In this document: positions 1 through 7,779 of the stretch, piece by piece
Layout of the letters: the number at the start of each line of letters is the position of its first letter
How positions within the stretch are numbered: the first letter of the stretch is position 1
From: Tissierella pigra
GTDB taxonomy: Bacteria; Bacillota; Clostridia; Tissierellales; Tissierellaceae
DNA length: 64,000 nucleotides
Reading direction: 5' to 3'
Assembly (NCBI RefSeq): GCF_009695605.1
Contig: NZ_VUNQ01000011.1
Location: 1-64,000 of the forward strand
The notes under the pieces: model-generated
What the model saw: only the letters and a program-made list of their open reading frames with translations
What the model was told of the DNA's origin: nothing
The model's database searches: none
Program-made: the position numbers and the translations under genes

Positions 1-1
1 T

Positions 2-37
2 GGTATTCGTGGTGTTCATTACGAGTACAGAAAATAG
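2..37 (+). CDS. 3' end of an unidentified gene
   Basis: An open frame enters from the left edge and ends at a TAG (35-37), giving the C-terminal residues GIRGVHYEYRK. The fragment is too short to identify. A short GGCA/TGCC hairpin followed by a run of eight T (about 60-93) lies just downstream and could terminate it, which is the main reason to believe the frame. Confidence 0.3.
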   Translation, partial: GIRGVHYEYRK

Positions 38-90
38 TCTAACAATCTTAGGCTTTATTGGCATGCTCAAGATTCCTGGGCTGCCTTTTT

Positions 91-163
91 TTTATTTAAT
101 AGGAAAAGTAGGACTTTCCTATTAAATAAAAAAATTGTAAATGAAATTAGATTTCATTTACAA
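91..163. repeat. Two adjacent perfect hairpins
   Basis: Positions 91-106 pair with 115-130 (16-bp stem, 8-base loop), and 135-147 pair with 151-163 (13-bp stem, 3-base loop). Neither is followed by a clear T-run on either strand, so neither is an obvious terminator. Confidence 0.5.
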
Positions 164-667
164 CCTTAATAAATTTATTGTTATTTTATATATGTAAAAT
201 AGATAGACAAATGCCTATTTATTATACAAAAAATCCATACATTAAGTATGGTATTTAATAACATAACAAATATAGAAGTATGCAATTTAAAAAATATAAT
301 CAATTTATTGTATTTTTTATAGCATAAATTTATAAAAGGTATAAATGCAAAAACTATTTCTTAACATTGATTATCTTAAAAATCAACCTTAATAAACCTA
401 TCGTAAATACAATTTTTATGTACAATAGTTATAACTACATTATAAAATAATAGTATTAAACTATACATAAAATAAACTTGTATACTTAATAAGTGAAAAG
501 TATTTTTAAGATTGGTATTAAATTATATTACCCTACAATGTTTGAAATTAGTTTTTTCATAAGATTCTCCTTTTATAACTATAATGAACATATCTTATAT
601 CATTGTACCAATATTTACAAGTAAATTCTCTTTTTAGCTTATATTTTTCATTAGAAACTCTAAAAAC
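164..667. other. AT-rich gap without a recognisable gene
   Basis: About 500 bases lie between the hairpins and the 3' end of the GNAT gene. I see only AT-rich sequence, with no convincing open frame with a ribosome binding site, no RNA gene and no repeat that recurs elsewhere in the window. Confidence 0.5.
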
Positions 668-1210
668 TTATGAGTTTATAATACCATAATATATAAGATC
701 TTCGTATCGACTATCCTTCATTACATGGTCAATTAAAATTCCTTCTCTTACCATACCTAGCTTTTCTATAACTCTACCAGAAGCAGGATTTGAAGCAAAA
801 TAACGGGCGTATACTTTGTGGTACCCTTTAACATTGAAGGCAAATTCTAAAATAGCTTTACTTGCTTCCGTAGCATATCCATTTCCCCAAAACTCTTCAC
901 CAATCCAATATGCTATTTCTCCATTATTAAATCGTTGATTATTAGATAATGCTACAGCACCATATAATATTCCTTTCTCCTTATCTGTAATAGCAAACTC
1001 ATATAACCTGTCAGCATCAAAGTTATCAACGTGAGCTTGTATCCATAATAAAGCACAATCTATGGAGTATGGATAAGGTATATATAATGTATTTTTATAA
1101 ATATTATAATTATTACAAAGCTTAGTAACAGTTTCTGCATCAGATTTTTCAAATATCCTTAGTACTAGCCTCTCAGTAGTAATTGTTTTATTTTCTTTAT
1201 CATAAATCAT
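668..1210 (-). CDS. GNAT family N-acetyltransferase (RimJ/RimL-like)
   Basis: This 180-residue protein has the single-domain GNAT layout of the RimJ/RimL branch. It opens with a TTERLVLR strand, has a central EIAYWIGEEFWGNGYATEA acetyl-CoA (Q/RxxGxG/A-like) segment, and ends with SGRVIEKLGM, where bound acetyl-CoA normally contacts helix 4. Family members acetylate N-terminal amines of proteins, aminoacyl groups or small molecules. The start has a GGAGG seven bases upstream. The gene sits about 70 bases downstream of a T-box terminator on the same strand, so its expression should respond to uncharged tRNA. That is unusual for an acetyltransferase and hints at a substrate connected to an amino acid or aminoacyl adenylate. 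The substrate cannot be read from sequence. Confidence 0.85.
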   Translation of the reverse strand: MIYDKENKTITTERLVLRIFEKSDAETVTKLCNNYNIYKNTLYIPYPYSIDCALLWIQAHVDNFDADRLYEFAITDKEKGILYGAVALSNNQRFNNGEIAYWIGEEFWGNGYATEASKAILEFAFNVKGYHKVYARYFASNPASGRVIEKLGMVREGILIDHVMKDSRYEDLIYYGIINS

Positions 1211-1285
1211 AATTAATCCTCCTTATATAATTTTATTTGTTTATTTCATTAAAATATATGCTATTCTTTCAACCATTCATAAGAC

Positions 1286-1590
1286 AAAATAAAAAGTCCG
1301 CCTCAAGCCTTAATGTTTAAAGCTTAGGGCGAACTATATATGTCCGTGGTACCACCTAATTTCAGATATGACTATCTGCACTCTGTCAATACGAGATAAA
1401 ATATATTATCTGATATTGCTTTCCTTTTAACGGTGGAAAATTCCGTTGAAACCTACTAGGATTATATCTTTTCAGTTCACAACTCAAAGGCTACTTCCAC
1501 ACTTCCTTCACGAAGATTTTCACCAACCATCTTCTCTCTATGCTTCAGGTGAGTATGTACTCCTCCTCGTCAACGTCATTTTGTTCGTGT
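1286..1590 (-). promoter_or_regulatory. T-box riboswitch leader
   Basis: On the minus strand the leader has a Stem I start with GAGGAGGAGTA (near 1567), a specifier region GTGAACTGAA (around 1470-1480), the T-box core TGGTACCACG (about 1345-1354) and then a GC-rich terminator. Reading the specifier as GAA-codon-A puts CUG (Leu) at 1473-1475. The T-box bulge UGGU predicts a tRNA discriminator A, which fits tRNA-Leu. The leader controls the GNAT gene at 668-1210. A 65-codon open frame on the opposite strand is a shadow of this structure. Confidence 0.85.
1291..1334 (-). terminator. T-box intrinsic terminator
   Basis: GTTCGCCCTAAGC pairs with GCTTGAGGCGGAC around an AT loop and is followed by TTTTT on the minus strand. 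It is the terminator arm that the T-box antiterminator would replace. Confidence 0.85.
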
Positions 1591-1709
1591 TCGTTTATAT
1601 TATGATATTTTATTATGCACCAAAAGTCAATATAATTTTTTGATTTTTAAAAATAGATTTAATAGTCCTACAAAATAAATGATACTCCTTACTTTTAGAT
1701 TAATAGATA

Positions 1710-2213
1710 CTATATTTTCATTAAGGCTTTTTCTAGTATTTCATAATGCCAGTAATATAAATCCTCTGGTTTTATGGATAAAGCTTTTTCTTTATCAAAA
1801 ATAATCTTACCATCTATAGCCGTTACACAACTAAAAAAAGGTTCTGCTAATAGTAATGATTTACTTGCATTTTTACTCCATTCTTCAATTGTTATATAAT
1901 CATTACTACTCAATAGTTGGAGCAAATCGTAAAAGGTTTTCTGCATAACTTTAAGTTTAAAATTAGGACATTCTTTTTTTATAATGTATGAGTCTATTTC
2001 TTCCCATAATTTTTCAATATTATTTTGCCTTTTAATTAAACTCTCTTGTGATAAATCTCCTGTACTCATTGCCTCGGAAATTTTTATATCCCATTTTGTA
2101 GGTGTCCACGGAAGACTTCTGCTAAAATGAAGAATCCATTTTTCATGGGATATATATTCACCATTTGCTATAAATAAAGCTTCTACCAATTTAGTGACTG
2201 CTTCATTCATCAT
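1710..2213 (-). CDS. Hypothetical protein
   Basis: A helical, soluble protein of about 167 residues with a conserved-looking stretch EYISHEKWILHFSRSLPW. This weakly recalls the C-terminal helical part of nucleotidyltransferase-like proteins (DUF4037 type) but lacks a GS-x-D catalytic motif, so it may be a domain fragment or a stand-alone helper. I chose the ATG at 2213. A TTG at 2222 is also open, and neither has a good ribosome binding site. It lies in the same reading frame as the DUF2087 gene just upstream, separated by one TAA (2244-2246) and 30 bases, so read-through or decay of a longer gene is possible. I do not recognise a function. Confidence 0.5.
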   Translation of the reverse strand: MMNEAVTKLVEALFIANGEYISHEKWILHFSRSLPWTPTKWDIKISEAMSTGDLSQESLIKRQNNIEKLWEEIDSYIIKKECPNFKLKVMQKTFYDLLQLLSSNDYITIEEWSKNASKSLLLAEPFFSCVTAIDGKIIFDKEKALSIKPEDLYYWHYEILEKALMKI

Positions 2214-2243
2214 AATATCCAATTTAATTGTTTGTAAATAATA

Positions 2244-2531
2244 TTAATGATTATTATTTGCTACATATTCTCTATCCTGTTTACGGATATATACAGAGCA
2301 ATCTTTGCTTCTTTCTAATAAACCAAAATCCACAAGATATCTACGTAGCAAGGCATAATCTTCATAGTAATTAACTAATTTATGATTAATTTCTTTTTCG
2401 GTATACTCTACTCCATTTTCAAACTCTAAATTAGTTAAATAGTAAAAAAGATTTATTTTGTCACTTTTCCTTCTGGGGAAATTAATGATTCTATTTTCTT
2501 TCATCCACTTTTCAACTCCACTGTTTCCCAC
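2244..2531 (-). CDS. Stand-alone DUF2087 protein
   Basis: This 95-residue protein is almost entirely a DUF2087 domain: FPRRKSDKINLFYYL, then YTEKEINHKLVNYYEDYALLRRYLVDFGLLER. The domain is a small winged-helix-like fold often fused behind HTH regulators. The start is GTG with AGGAGG seven bases upstream. The next gene upstream (2579-3118) carries the same domain fused to an ArsR HTH, so the two are paralogous partners in one operon, about 47 bases apart. It probably modulates or dimerises with that regulator, which is inference. Confidence 0.75.
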   Translation of the reverse strand: MGNSGVEKWMKENRIINFPRRKSDKINLFYYLTNLEFENGVEYTEKEINHKLVNYYEDYALLRRYLVDFGLLERSKDCSVYIRKQDREYVANNNH

Positions 2532-2578
2532 TGAATTCCCTCCTTTCTACAAAGTATTATCTAAATCAAATTTATGCT

Positions 2579-3118
2579 CTATATTCTTTTGTATATTCCA
2601 TCTTCTCTTTCCATAAGATTAAATCCTATTAAATCTCTTCTTATGGTACAAAAGTCGTCATGAAAATCTGCTATTATTAAATTGACTTCCTTTTCTGTAT
2701 AAGTCCTATTTCTTTCAAAACTTTCTACTATTTTTTCTAAAACTATTTGTTTTTTCTTTTGCTGTACTGGCAAATCCTTTAGTTTGTTGTACTTGAAAAA
2801 AGATTCTATTACTTTTTGTCTATATTTTTCTTCTCTTTGATTTAAGATTTCTTCTTCATTTCTATTATCCTTTACTAAATCTTTAAGATTCATTGAAAAT
2901 ATCTTTTCATTTAGTCTATAAACTGTATAGTATTGCTCTTTTTTACATGATACTATATTAGCTTCCATTAATTTTTTAAGATGAAAAGAAATAGTTGAAG
3001 CAGATAGTTCTAATCTTTCAGCCAGTAGTTCCACATACATAGGCTCTATCATTAAACTATTTATAATTCTTAATCTAGAGCTATCTGCCAAGCATTTGAA
3101 AATCTCTAATGAGTTCAT
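2579..3118 (-). CDS. ArsR-type HTH regulator with C-terminal DUF2087
   Basis: The N-terminal 80 residues form a winged helix of the ArsR kind (FKCLADSSRLRIINSL, recognition helix ELSASTISFHLKKLMEANIV). The C-terminal 70 residues are a DUF2087 domain (KKKQIVLEKIVESF, YTEKEVN, FCTIRRDLIGFNLMERE). No metal-binding Cys or His cluster of the classic ArsR sensors is visible. The ATG at 3118 has GGAG seven bases upstream, and an upstream ATG at 3136 would overlap the previous gene. It is likely a transcriptional repressor of its own small operon, but its ligand is unknown. Confidence 0.8.
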   Translation of the reverse strand: MNSLEIFKCLADSSRLRIINSLMIEPMYVELLAERLELSASTISFHLKKLMEANIVSCKKEQYYTVYRLNEKIFSMNLKDLVKDNRNEEEILNQREEKYRQKVIESFFKYNKLKDLPVQQKKKQIVLEKIVESFERNRTYTEKEVNLIIADFHDDFCTIRRDLIGFNLMEREDGIYKRI

Positions 3119-3132
3119 TTTACCACTCCTAA

Positions 3133-3504
3133 TCAATATATCTCTTTAAAATATTCTTTAAATCGACTTTTCAATTCTTCAGCTTCCTGTATTTTTATAT
3201 CTTCTATTATTACTTCCTTTTCCTCCCCAAACTTTAAAGCTTTTTCTTTATTTATATACCAAGACTTTGTTATCTTATGAAAGAAATCTAGATATTTTTC
3301 TTCTAAGTCTACAGATTTATCACTGAAACTAATATTAAACATTTTATAAAATATCTCAACTATATTTAGTCTTATCTTGTCTAAATTAGCCTCATCTAAG
3401 CATTCCTTTTTTCGTAGTTCCTCTATGTTTGTTTTATAATTCTCTTGTTTTTCTTCTAAAAAGTTCAAATAATTTTCCTTTAACCAATTTATATCCTTCA
3501 TCAT
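3133..3504 (-). CDS. Hypothetical helical protein
   Basis: A 123-residue, charged, all-helical protein, first gene of the regulator operon (followed by the ArsR-DUF2087 gene 14 bases downstream). It has no signal peptide, membrane segment or recognisable domain. GGGGGG lies directly before paired ATG codons at 3504 and 3501. Its consistent position ahead of the regulator suggests a partner role, but no function can be stated. Confidence 0.6.
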   Translation of the reverse strand: MMKDINWLKENYLNFLEEKQENYKTNIEELRKKECLDEANLDKIRLNIVEIFYKMFNISFSDKSVDLEEKYLDFFHKITKSWYINKEKALKFGEEKEVIIEDIKIQEAEELKSRFKEYFKEIY

Positions 3505-3682
3505 ATTCCCCCCTATGATTTATACTCTTATTGTATACTATTGTGTTTTCTATTTCAATATATATCTATATATTTTTATAACATTTAATTCTATATATAT
3601 AAAATTAAATTGATTCTAAAGAGGTTTTGTACTAAAATATAATTTGATATATATCAAAATAAACTTAACAGGAGGTATTGAT

Positions 3683-4684
3683 GTGAAATTTACAGACATT
3701 ATTCCAAATATTTGTGAAGGGTTTCCCTTTGAAAAAGGAGATTTTGTTTTATTGAACTTTTGGGGTGATAATGAAGATCTAAAAATTTTAGATTTGATTT
3801 CAGAGAATTTAAGTAAAAAAGGAATCATTCCTTCTAAACATCATTGCTCAAATTCTTTTTTTGAAAAAGTAGTTTTAAATTTAATTGACAATAATCTAGA
3901 AACTCCTGAAGAATACTTAAGGTATCTATCTTCTTTTAATCAAGTAATAGATATATTCATGTATCCCCCTAGTTTACCCAATGGAGTTTCTGAATCGAGT
4001 ATACCTAAATTCAAGAAATATTTAGGTGAATTGTTCAACTCTCTAACTGAAAATAAAAAGTATTATATACAGATTAACGTTCCTACAGAAATAAATGCCT
4101 CTAAGGCAGGTTTAGATTATGATATTTATAACTGGGCTTTATGTAATGCTCTGTCTGTAAATTTTCCTAAATTAAAAAAATTTTGTAAAGAAAAAGTCGA
4201 AAGCCTTAGAGATAAAAATAGTATAGAAATACTCACTGGAAAAGAATATTCATTAAAATTAGATATTAATAATAGGGAATGGTTTATAGATGATGGGTGT
4301 GGAGATTTTCCTCCAGGTGAAGTTTATATAGCTCCTATAGAAAATAATAGTAATGGAGATTTACTAGTCTCCATGGTAAATTTAAAGGGACAAATATATA
4401 GAGATGTACTTATGACCTTTAAAGATGGTAAATTTATGAAGTCTTCTTCTAAAAAATTAACTGAATTTTTTAATTCACTACCAGAAAATTTTCGAATCTT
4501 ATGTGAGTTTGGAATCGGACTAAATCCTGAAGTCAAAGATTTAACAGGTATTTCGTCTATTGACGAAAAATCCTTAGGTACTTATCATATAGGATTGGGA
4601 ATGAACCATTTATTTGGTGGAGAAAACAACTGTCCATTTCATATGGATTTTGTATTTACCTGTGATGATATAATATTTAGTTAA
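3683..4684 (+). CDS. M29 family metallo-aminopeptidase
   Basis: The C-terminal third carries the M29 metal site. EFGIGLNP is followed by an acidic EK and TYHIGLGMNHLFGG segment and finally an HMD motif (His-x-Asp), the expected Glu/Glu/His/Tyr/His/Asp ligand set of thermophilic-type aminopeptidases. The NFWG near the N-terminus also fits. Such enzymes remove N-terminal residues from peptides in the cytoplasm. At 333 residues it is somewhat shorter than the usual 370-410, with a reduced N-terminal domain. GGAGGT sits seven bases before a GTG at 3683, and I prefer that start to the upstream TTG at 3644. It is monocistronic and diverges from the regulator operon. Confidence 0.8.
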   Translation: MKFTDIIPNICEGFPFEKGDFVLLNFWGDNEDLKILDLISENLSKKGIIPSKHHCSNSFFEKVVLNLIDNNLETPEEYLRYLSSFNQVIDIFMYPPSLPNGVSESSIPKFKKYLGELFNSLTENKKYYIQINVPTEINASKAGLDYDIYNWALCNALSVNFPKLKKFCKEKVESLRDKNSIEILTGKEYSLKLDINNREWFIDDGCGDFPPGEVYIAPIENNSNGDLLVSMVNLKGQIYRDVLMTFKDGKFMKSSSKKLTEFFNSLPENFRILCEFGIGLNPEVKDLTGISSIDEKSLGTYHIGLGMNHLFGGENNCPFHMDFVFTCDDIIFS

Positions 4685-4686
4685 CT

Positions 4687-4780
4687 GCTGCAATTGATTT
4701 TATTCCCTTTGTAGCCTTCCTTCATTGGTAGTATATACATCTGCACCTAGTTCATTACAATAAAAATGTAAATCTATTAA
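4687..4780 (-). pseudogene. Possible C-terminal remnant of a corrinoid-binding protein
   Basis: Minus-strand translation just after the M29 gene gives FYCNELGADVYTTNEG followed, after a frame change, by IKSIAAV. This resembles the end of B12-binding corrinoid proteins, where an E-x-GADxY segment precedes the last helix. It is only about 30 codons, with a stop upstream and a shift inside. It lies next to a MtaA-like methyltransferase cluster whose corrinoid protein is missing. Chance similarity is quite possible. Confidence 0.25.
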
Positions 4781-4986
4781 TTATAAGATTTACCAATATC
4801 ATAATTTTTCTTATAAACAATAATTATTAGACAAAGTTTTTCTTTTACTATATACTCTACTATGTTGTGTTAATCTAGTAATTTGCTATTAAATACATAT
4901 CAGTTTAATCTTATGATTTGTGTTGATAAATCCTTACTTATTATAACTTAAATTGCAGATGTAATACTAAATAAGGAGGGAAAATT

Positions 4987-5778
4987 ATGATGGATATATC
5001 TGTAAATGGTTTAAGCTTTTCCTATGACAAAGATGCTATATTGGCTGATATTAATATTGAAGTCAAATCGGGTTCATTTGTATGTCTGTTAGGTCAATCT
5101 GGTTGTGGAAAAAGCACTTTTCTTCGTTTACTGGCTGGTTTAGAGAAACCAAGTTCAGGAAAAATCACTATTGGAAATGAACCACTAACAAATGCTAGTC
5201 TACAAAGAGGGATGGTATTTCAAGATAGTGGTTTATTCCCTTGGATGAGTGCTGGTGAAAATATTATGATAGCAATCAAACAAAAATTTAAAGATATGAG
5301 TGCATCTGATAGAAAAGCAGAAGCTCTTAGAAGAATGAAAGATGTTGGTCTTGATGAGTCTGCTTTCAACAAACTTCCAAAGGAACTGTCGGGAGGTATG
5401 CAGCAACGTTGTGCAATTGCTCGTGCATTCAGCATTGACCCTCCAATCCTTTTAATGGATGAACCCTTTGGTGCCTTAGATGCAGTCACTAGATCAAATC
5501 TTCAAAATCTAATCTTAGATTTATGGAAACAGGAAACTGTAAATAGAAAAACTATATTTTTTGTTACTCATGATGTAGATGAAGCATTACTTCTAGCAAC
5601 AGATATTTTTATATTTGGTCAATCTCCAAGTAAAATTATACATAGTCATTCTTTTTGTAGAGAAAAGAAACTAGATAGTAAGTCTATTTACGATGATCCT
5701 AATGCAATGGAGTTACGAAATGAGCTAATAAAAATCATATACGATGAAGTTCAGAAAAAATCTAGTAATACATATTAA
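4987..5778 (+). CDS. ABC importer ATPase (SsuB/TauB/ThiZ type)
   Basis: A 263-residue nucleotide-binding subunit with Walker A GQSGCGKST (36-44), Q-loop FQDSGLFPWMSAGEN, signature LSGGMQQR, Walker B ILLMDEP and H-loop VTHDVDEA. The FPW after the Q-loop is typical of the nitrate/sulfonate/taurine/pyrimidine-precursor importer group. It heads a four-gene cluster with a lipoprotein binding protein and a permease (18-base gap to the next gene), and GGAGGG precedes its ATG. It powers import of a small substrate across the cytoplasmic membrane. The substrate is not evident. Confidence 0.92.
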   Translation: MMDISVNGLSFSYDKDAILADINIEVKSGSFVCLLGQSGCGKSTFLRLLAGLEKPSSGKITIGNEPLTNASLQRGMVFQDSGLFPWMSAGENIMIAIKQKFKDMSASDRKAEALRRMKDVGLDESAFNKLPKELSGGMQQRCAIARAFSIDPPILLMDEPFGALDAVTRSNLQNLILDLWKQETVNRKTIFFVTHDVDEALLLATDIFIFGQSPSKIIHSHSFCREKKLDSKSIYDDPNAMELRNELIKIIYDEVQKKSSNTY

Positions 5779-5796
5779 AAATACATAAGGGGTGTA

Positions 5797-6870
5797 ATGA
5801 TGAAAAAAGAAGCAAAAATTATTCTACTATTGATTGTAGTATCTTTACTTTCAACTGCTTGTTCTACGAAAAACCTAAACGCTAGTTCCAATGATTTAGG
5901 ATCAGATAATGAAGTCCTTAAAGTTAAATTAGCAGCACAAGCAACATCTGGTCAAGTATTTCAGTTTTTATCTGAAGACAAAGGATATTTAGAAGAAGAA
6001 AAAGTAGATGTTGATCTTGTTTATATAAACAACGGTTCAGATGCCTTTTCTGCCCTAAGTTCAGGACAGGTAGATGTTATTTCTACCTACGGTACAGGTG
6101 GTCCTTTGATACAAATTGCAAATGGTCAAGAATTTACTATATTTGGTGGTTATATGATTATTGGAGCAACTCCTGTTTTTGCAATGCCTGATACTGTATA
6201 TAATAGTGTGGAAGATTTTCGTGGTAAAAAAATTGCTATCATGAGAGGTGGTACACCTGATATTGTATTAAAAGGTATCTTACATGATGCAGGATTTGAT
6301 CTAGAAAAAGATGTCACATTTATCGAAATGAAAAAGAATACAGATGTAATGGAAGCAGTAAGAAATGGTGAAGCTGACTTTGGATCAGTTTCCACAGGCT
6401 TTGAACTTCAAATTGCTGATGCAGGAATGAAAATAGTTTTATGGCCTGATGAACTGTGGCCAAACCATTCATGTTGTCGTATGATTGCTAAAACTAGCTG
6501 GTTAAAGGAAAATCCTGAAGCAGCAGAAAGATTACTCCGTGCTTATTTAAGAGCTGAAGCAGATATGCAGCATGATATGAGTCGTGTTGTTGAATTGACA
6601 GTTGAAAATTTAGATATGTCTGTTGAAACTGCAGAAAGTTTTTTACTTAGTGAACATATGATTTATGAAACTGATCCTTACAAAAATAGCGTAATAAAGA
6701 TGTGGGAAAAAATGCAGTCTTTTGGTTATATCAAGGATCCTGCAATTAAAATTGAAGATCATATAGATATAAATCATTATAAATCAGCTTTGGATTCTCT
6801 AATAAATGACTATCCTGATAACACATTTTTTAAAGATAAACTAGTTGAATTTAACAGTAATAATTTTTAA
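5797..6870 (+). CDS. ABC importer substrate-binding lipoprotein (NMT1/SsuA-like)
   Basis: This has a lipoprotein signal peptide with lipobox LSTAC (Cys22), followed by a periplasmic-binding-protein type II fold of the SsuA/TauA/NMT1-THI5 group. Recognisable parts are FLSEDKGYLEEEKVDVDLV, the GSDAFSALSSGQVDV segment and VEDFRGKKIAIMRGGTPD. Family members bind alkanesulfonates, taurine, thiamine precursors, riboflavin or similar aromatic and methylated compounds. A weak terminator-like hairpin follows the gene (6890-6927), which may set binding protein in excess over permease. Ligand identity is unknown, but the MtaA-like enzyme downstream suggests a methylated molecule. Confidence 0.9.
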   Translation: MMKKEAKIILLLIVVSLLSTACSTKNLNASSNDLGSDNEVLKVKLAAQATSGQVFQFLSEDKGYLEEEKVDVDLVYINNGSDAFSALSSGQVDVISTYGTGGPLIQIANGQEFTIFGGYMIIGATPVFAMPDTVYNSVEDFRGKKIAIMRGGTPDIVLKGILHDAGFDLEKDVTFIEMKKNTDVMEAVRNGEADFGSVSTGFELQIADAGMKIVLWPDELWPNHSCCRMIAKTSWLKENPEAAERLLRAYLRAEADMQHDMSRVVELTVENLDMSVETAESFLLSEHMIYETDPYKNSVIKMWEKMQSFGYIKDPAIKIEDHIDINHYKSALDSLINDYPDNTFFKDKLVEFNSNNF

Positions 6871-6889
6871 TTCATAGTATTTATCTATG

Positions 6890-6927
6890 GCAGAATTGAT
6901 ATGTATATATCAACTCTGCTGTTTTTA
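6890..6927 (+). terminator. Intercistronic hairpin with T-run
   Basis: GCAGA-A-TTGATAT pairs with ATATCAA-C-TCTGC and is followed by TGTTTTTAT. It lies between the binding protein and permease genes of one cluster, so it is probably a partial terminator or 3'-end stabiliser. Confidence 0.65.
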
Positions 6928-6975
6928 TAGATGAAAACCTTGGTAATTTAATATTTAAAAGGAGTGTATACTTAT

Positions 6976-7734
6976 ATGAAAAAATTTATATCCGATAGAT
7001 TAGGGGTTATTCTTATCTTTATTGGAATAGTGCTATTTTATGGATTAGGAACGGATTTCCTTGGAATATTTGACCCTTTTTTATTTCCAGGATTCAGTAA
7101 AATTATTCCAGGATTTGTTACACACTTTAGCAAGCTTATATTGGGTCTAATAAATTCCTTGGGTCTTCTTGTACCTGCTTATGTTACAGCTGTTATTTTA
7201 GGAATAAGTATTGGTGTATTTATTGGATTAAATAAACTGCTTCGAAAGAATATCACCCCCTACATCAATGGCTTTAGTGCAGTTCCTGCTACACTTTTAA
7301 CACCATTTGCAATTCATATTTTTCCATCATTTCGAATAGCATCTATATTTATTATATTTTTAGGATCATTTTGGCCAATATTAGGTACAACAATTAACGC
7401 AGTAATTACTATTGATAAAAAGTATTTAGAAAATGCAGCTACTTTAGAAATAAAAGGTGCAGAAAGGATGTTTAGAGTCATACTTCCGGCTGCCTCACCT
7501 ACTATATTATCAGGCTGTGCCATTGCACTTAAGTTTTCATTTGTAATGCTAACTGTTGCAGAAATGTTTGGTGCAACTTCTGGTATGGGATATTTTGTCC
7601 AGTATTATTCTGATTTTGCTAGATTTGACCTTGTAATTGTTGGTTTTATATTTATGGCTTTAATTTTAGTTTGCATAATGCACCTATTTGATTTAATGAA
7701 ATCCAAAATTCTTCATTGGACTATAAACGACTAA
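6976..7734 (+). CDS. ABC importer permease
   Basis: A multi-pass membrane protein of about 252 residues with five or six hydrophobic segments. It has the cytoplasmic EAA loop of binding-protein-dependent permeases (ENAATLEIKGAERMFRVILP, with the conserved Gly and LP). It belongs to the TauC/SsuC-type family and would dimerise to form the channel with the ATPase at 4987. GGAG lies upstream, and the ATG at 6976 is preferred to a GTG at 6964 that overlaps the ribosome binding site. Confidence 0.9.
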   Translation: MKKFISDRLGVILIFIGIVLFYGLGTDFLGIFDPFLFPGFSKIIPGFVTHFSKLILGLINSLGLLVPAYVTAVILGISIGVFIGLNKLLRKNITPYINGFSAVPATLLTPFAIHIFPSFRIASIFIIFLGSFWPILGTTINAVITIDKKYLENAATLEIKGAERMFRVILPAASPTILSGCAIALKFSFVMLTVAEMFGATSGMGYFVQYYSDFARFDLVIVGFIFMALILVCIMHLFDLMKSKILHWTIND

Positions 7735-7779
7735 TATTTTTATCACTTAACTATAATTGTTATTTAGGAGGTTATATTT

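Noticed and set aside
1446-1643. 65-codon plus-strand open frame
   Set aside because: It lies over the minus-strand T-box leader and has no ribosome binding site; it is a shadow of the RNA structure.
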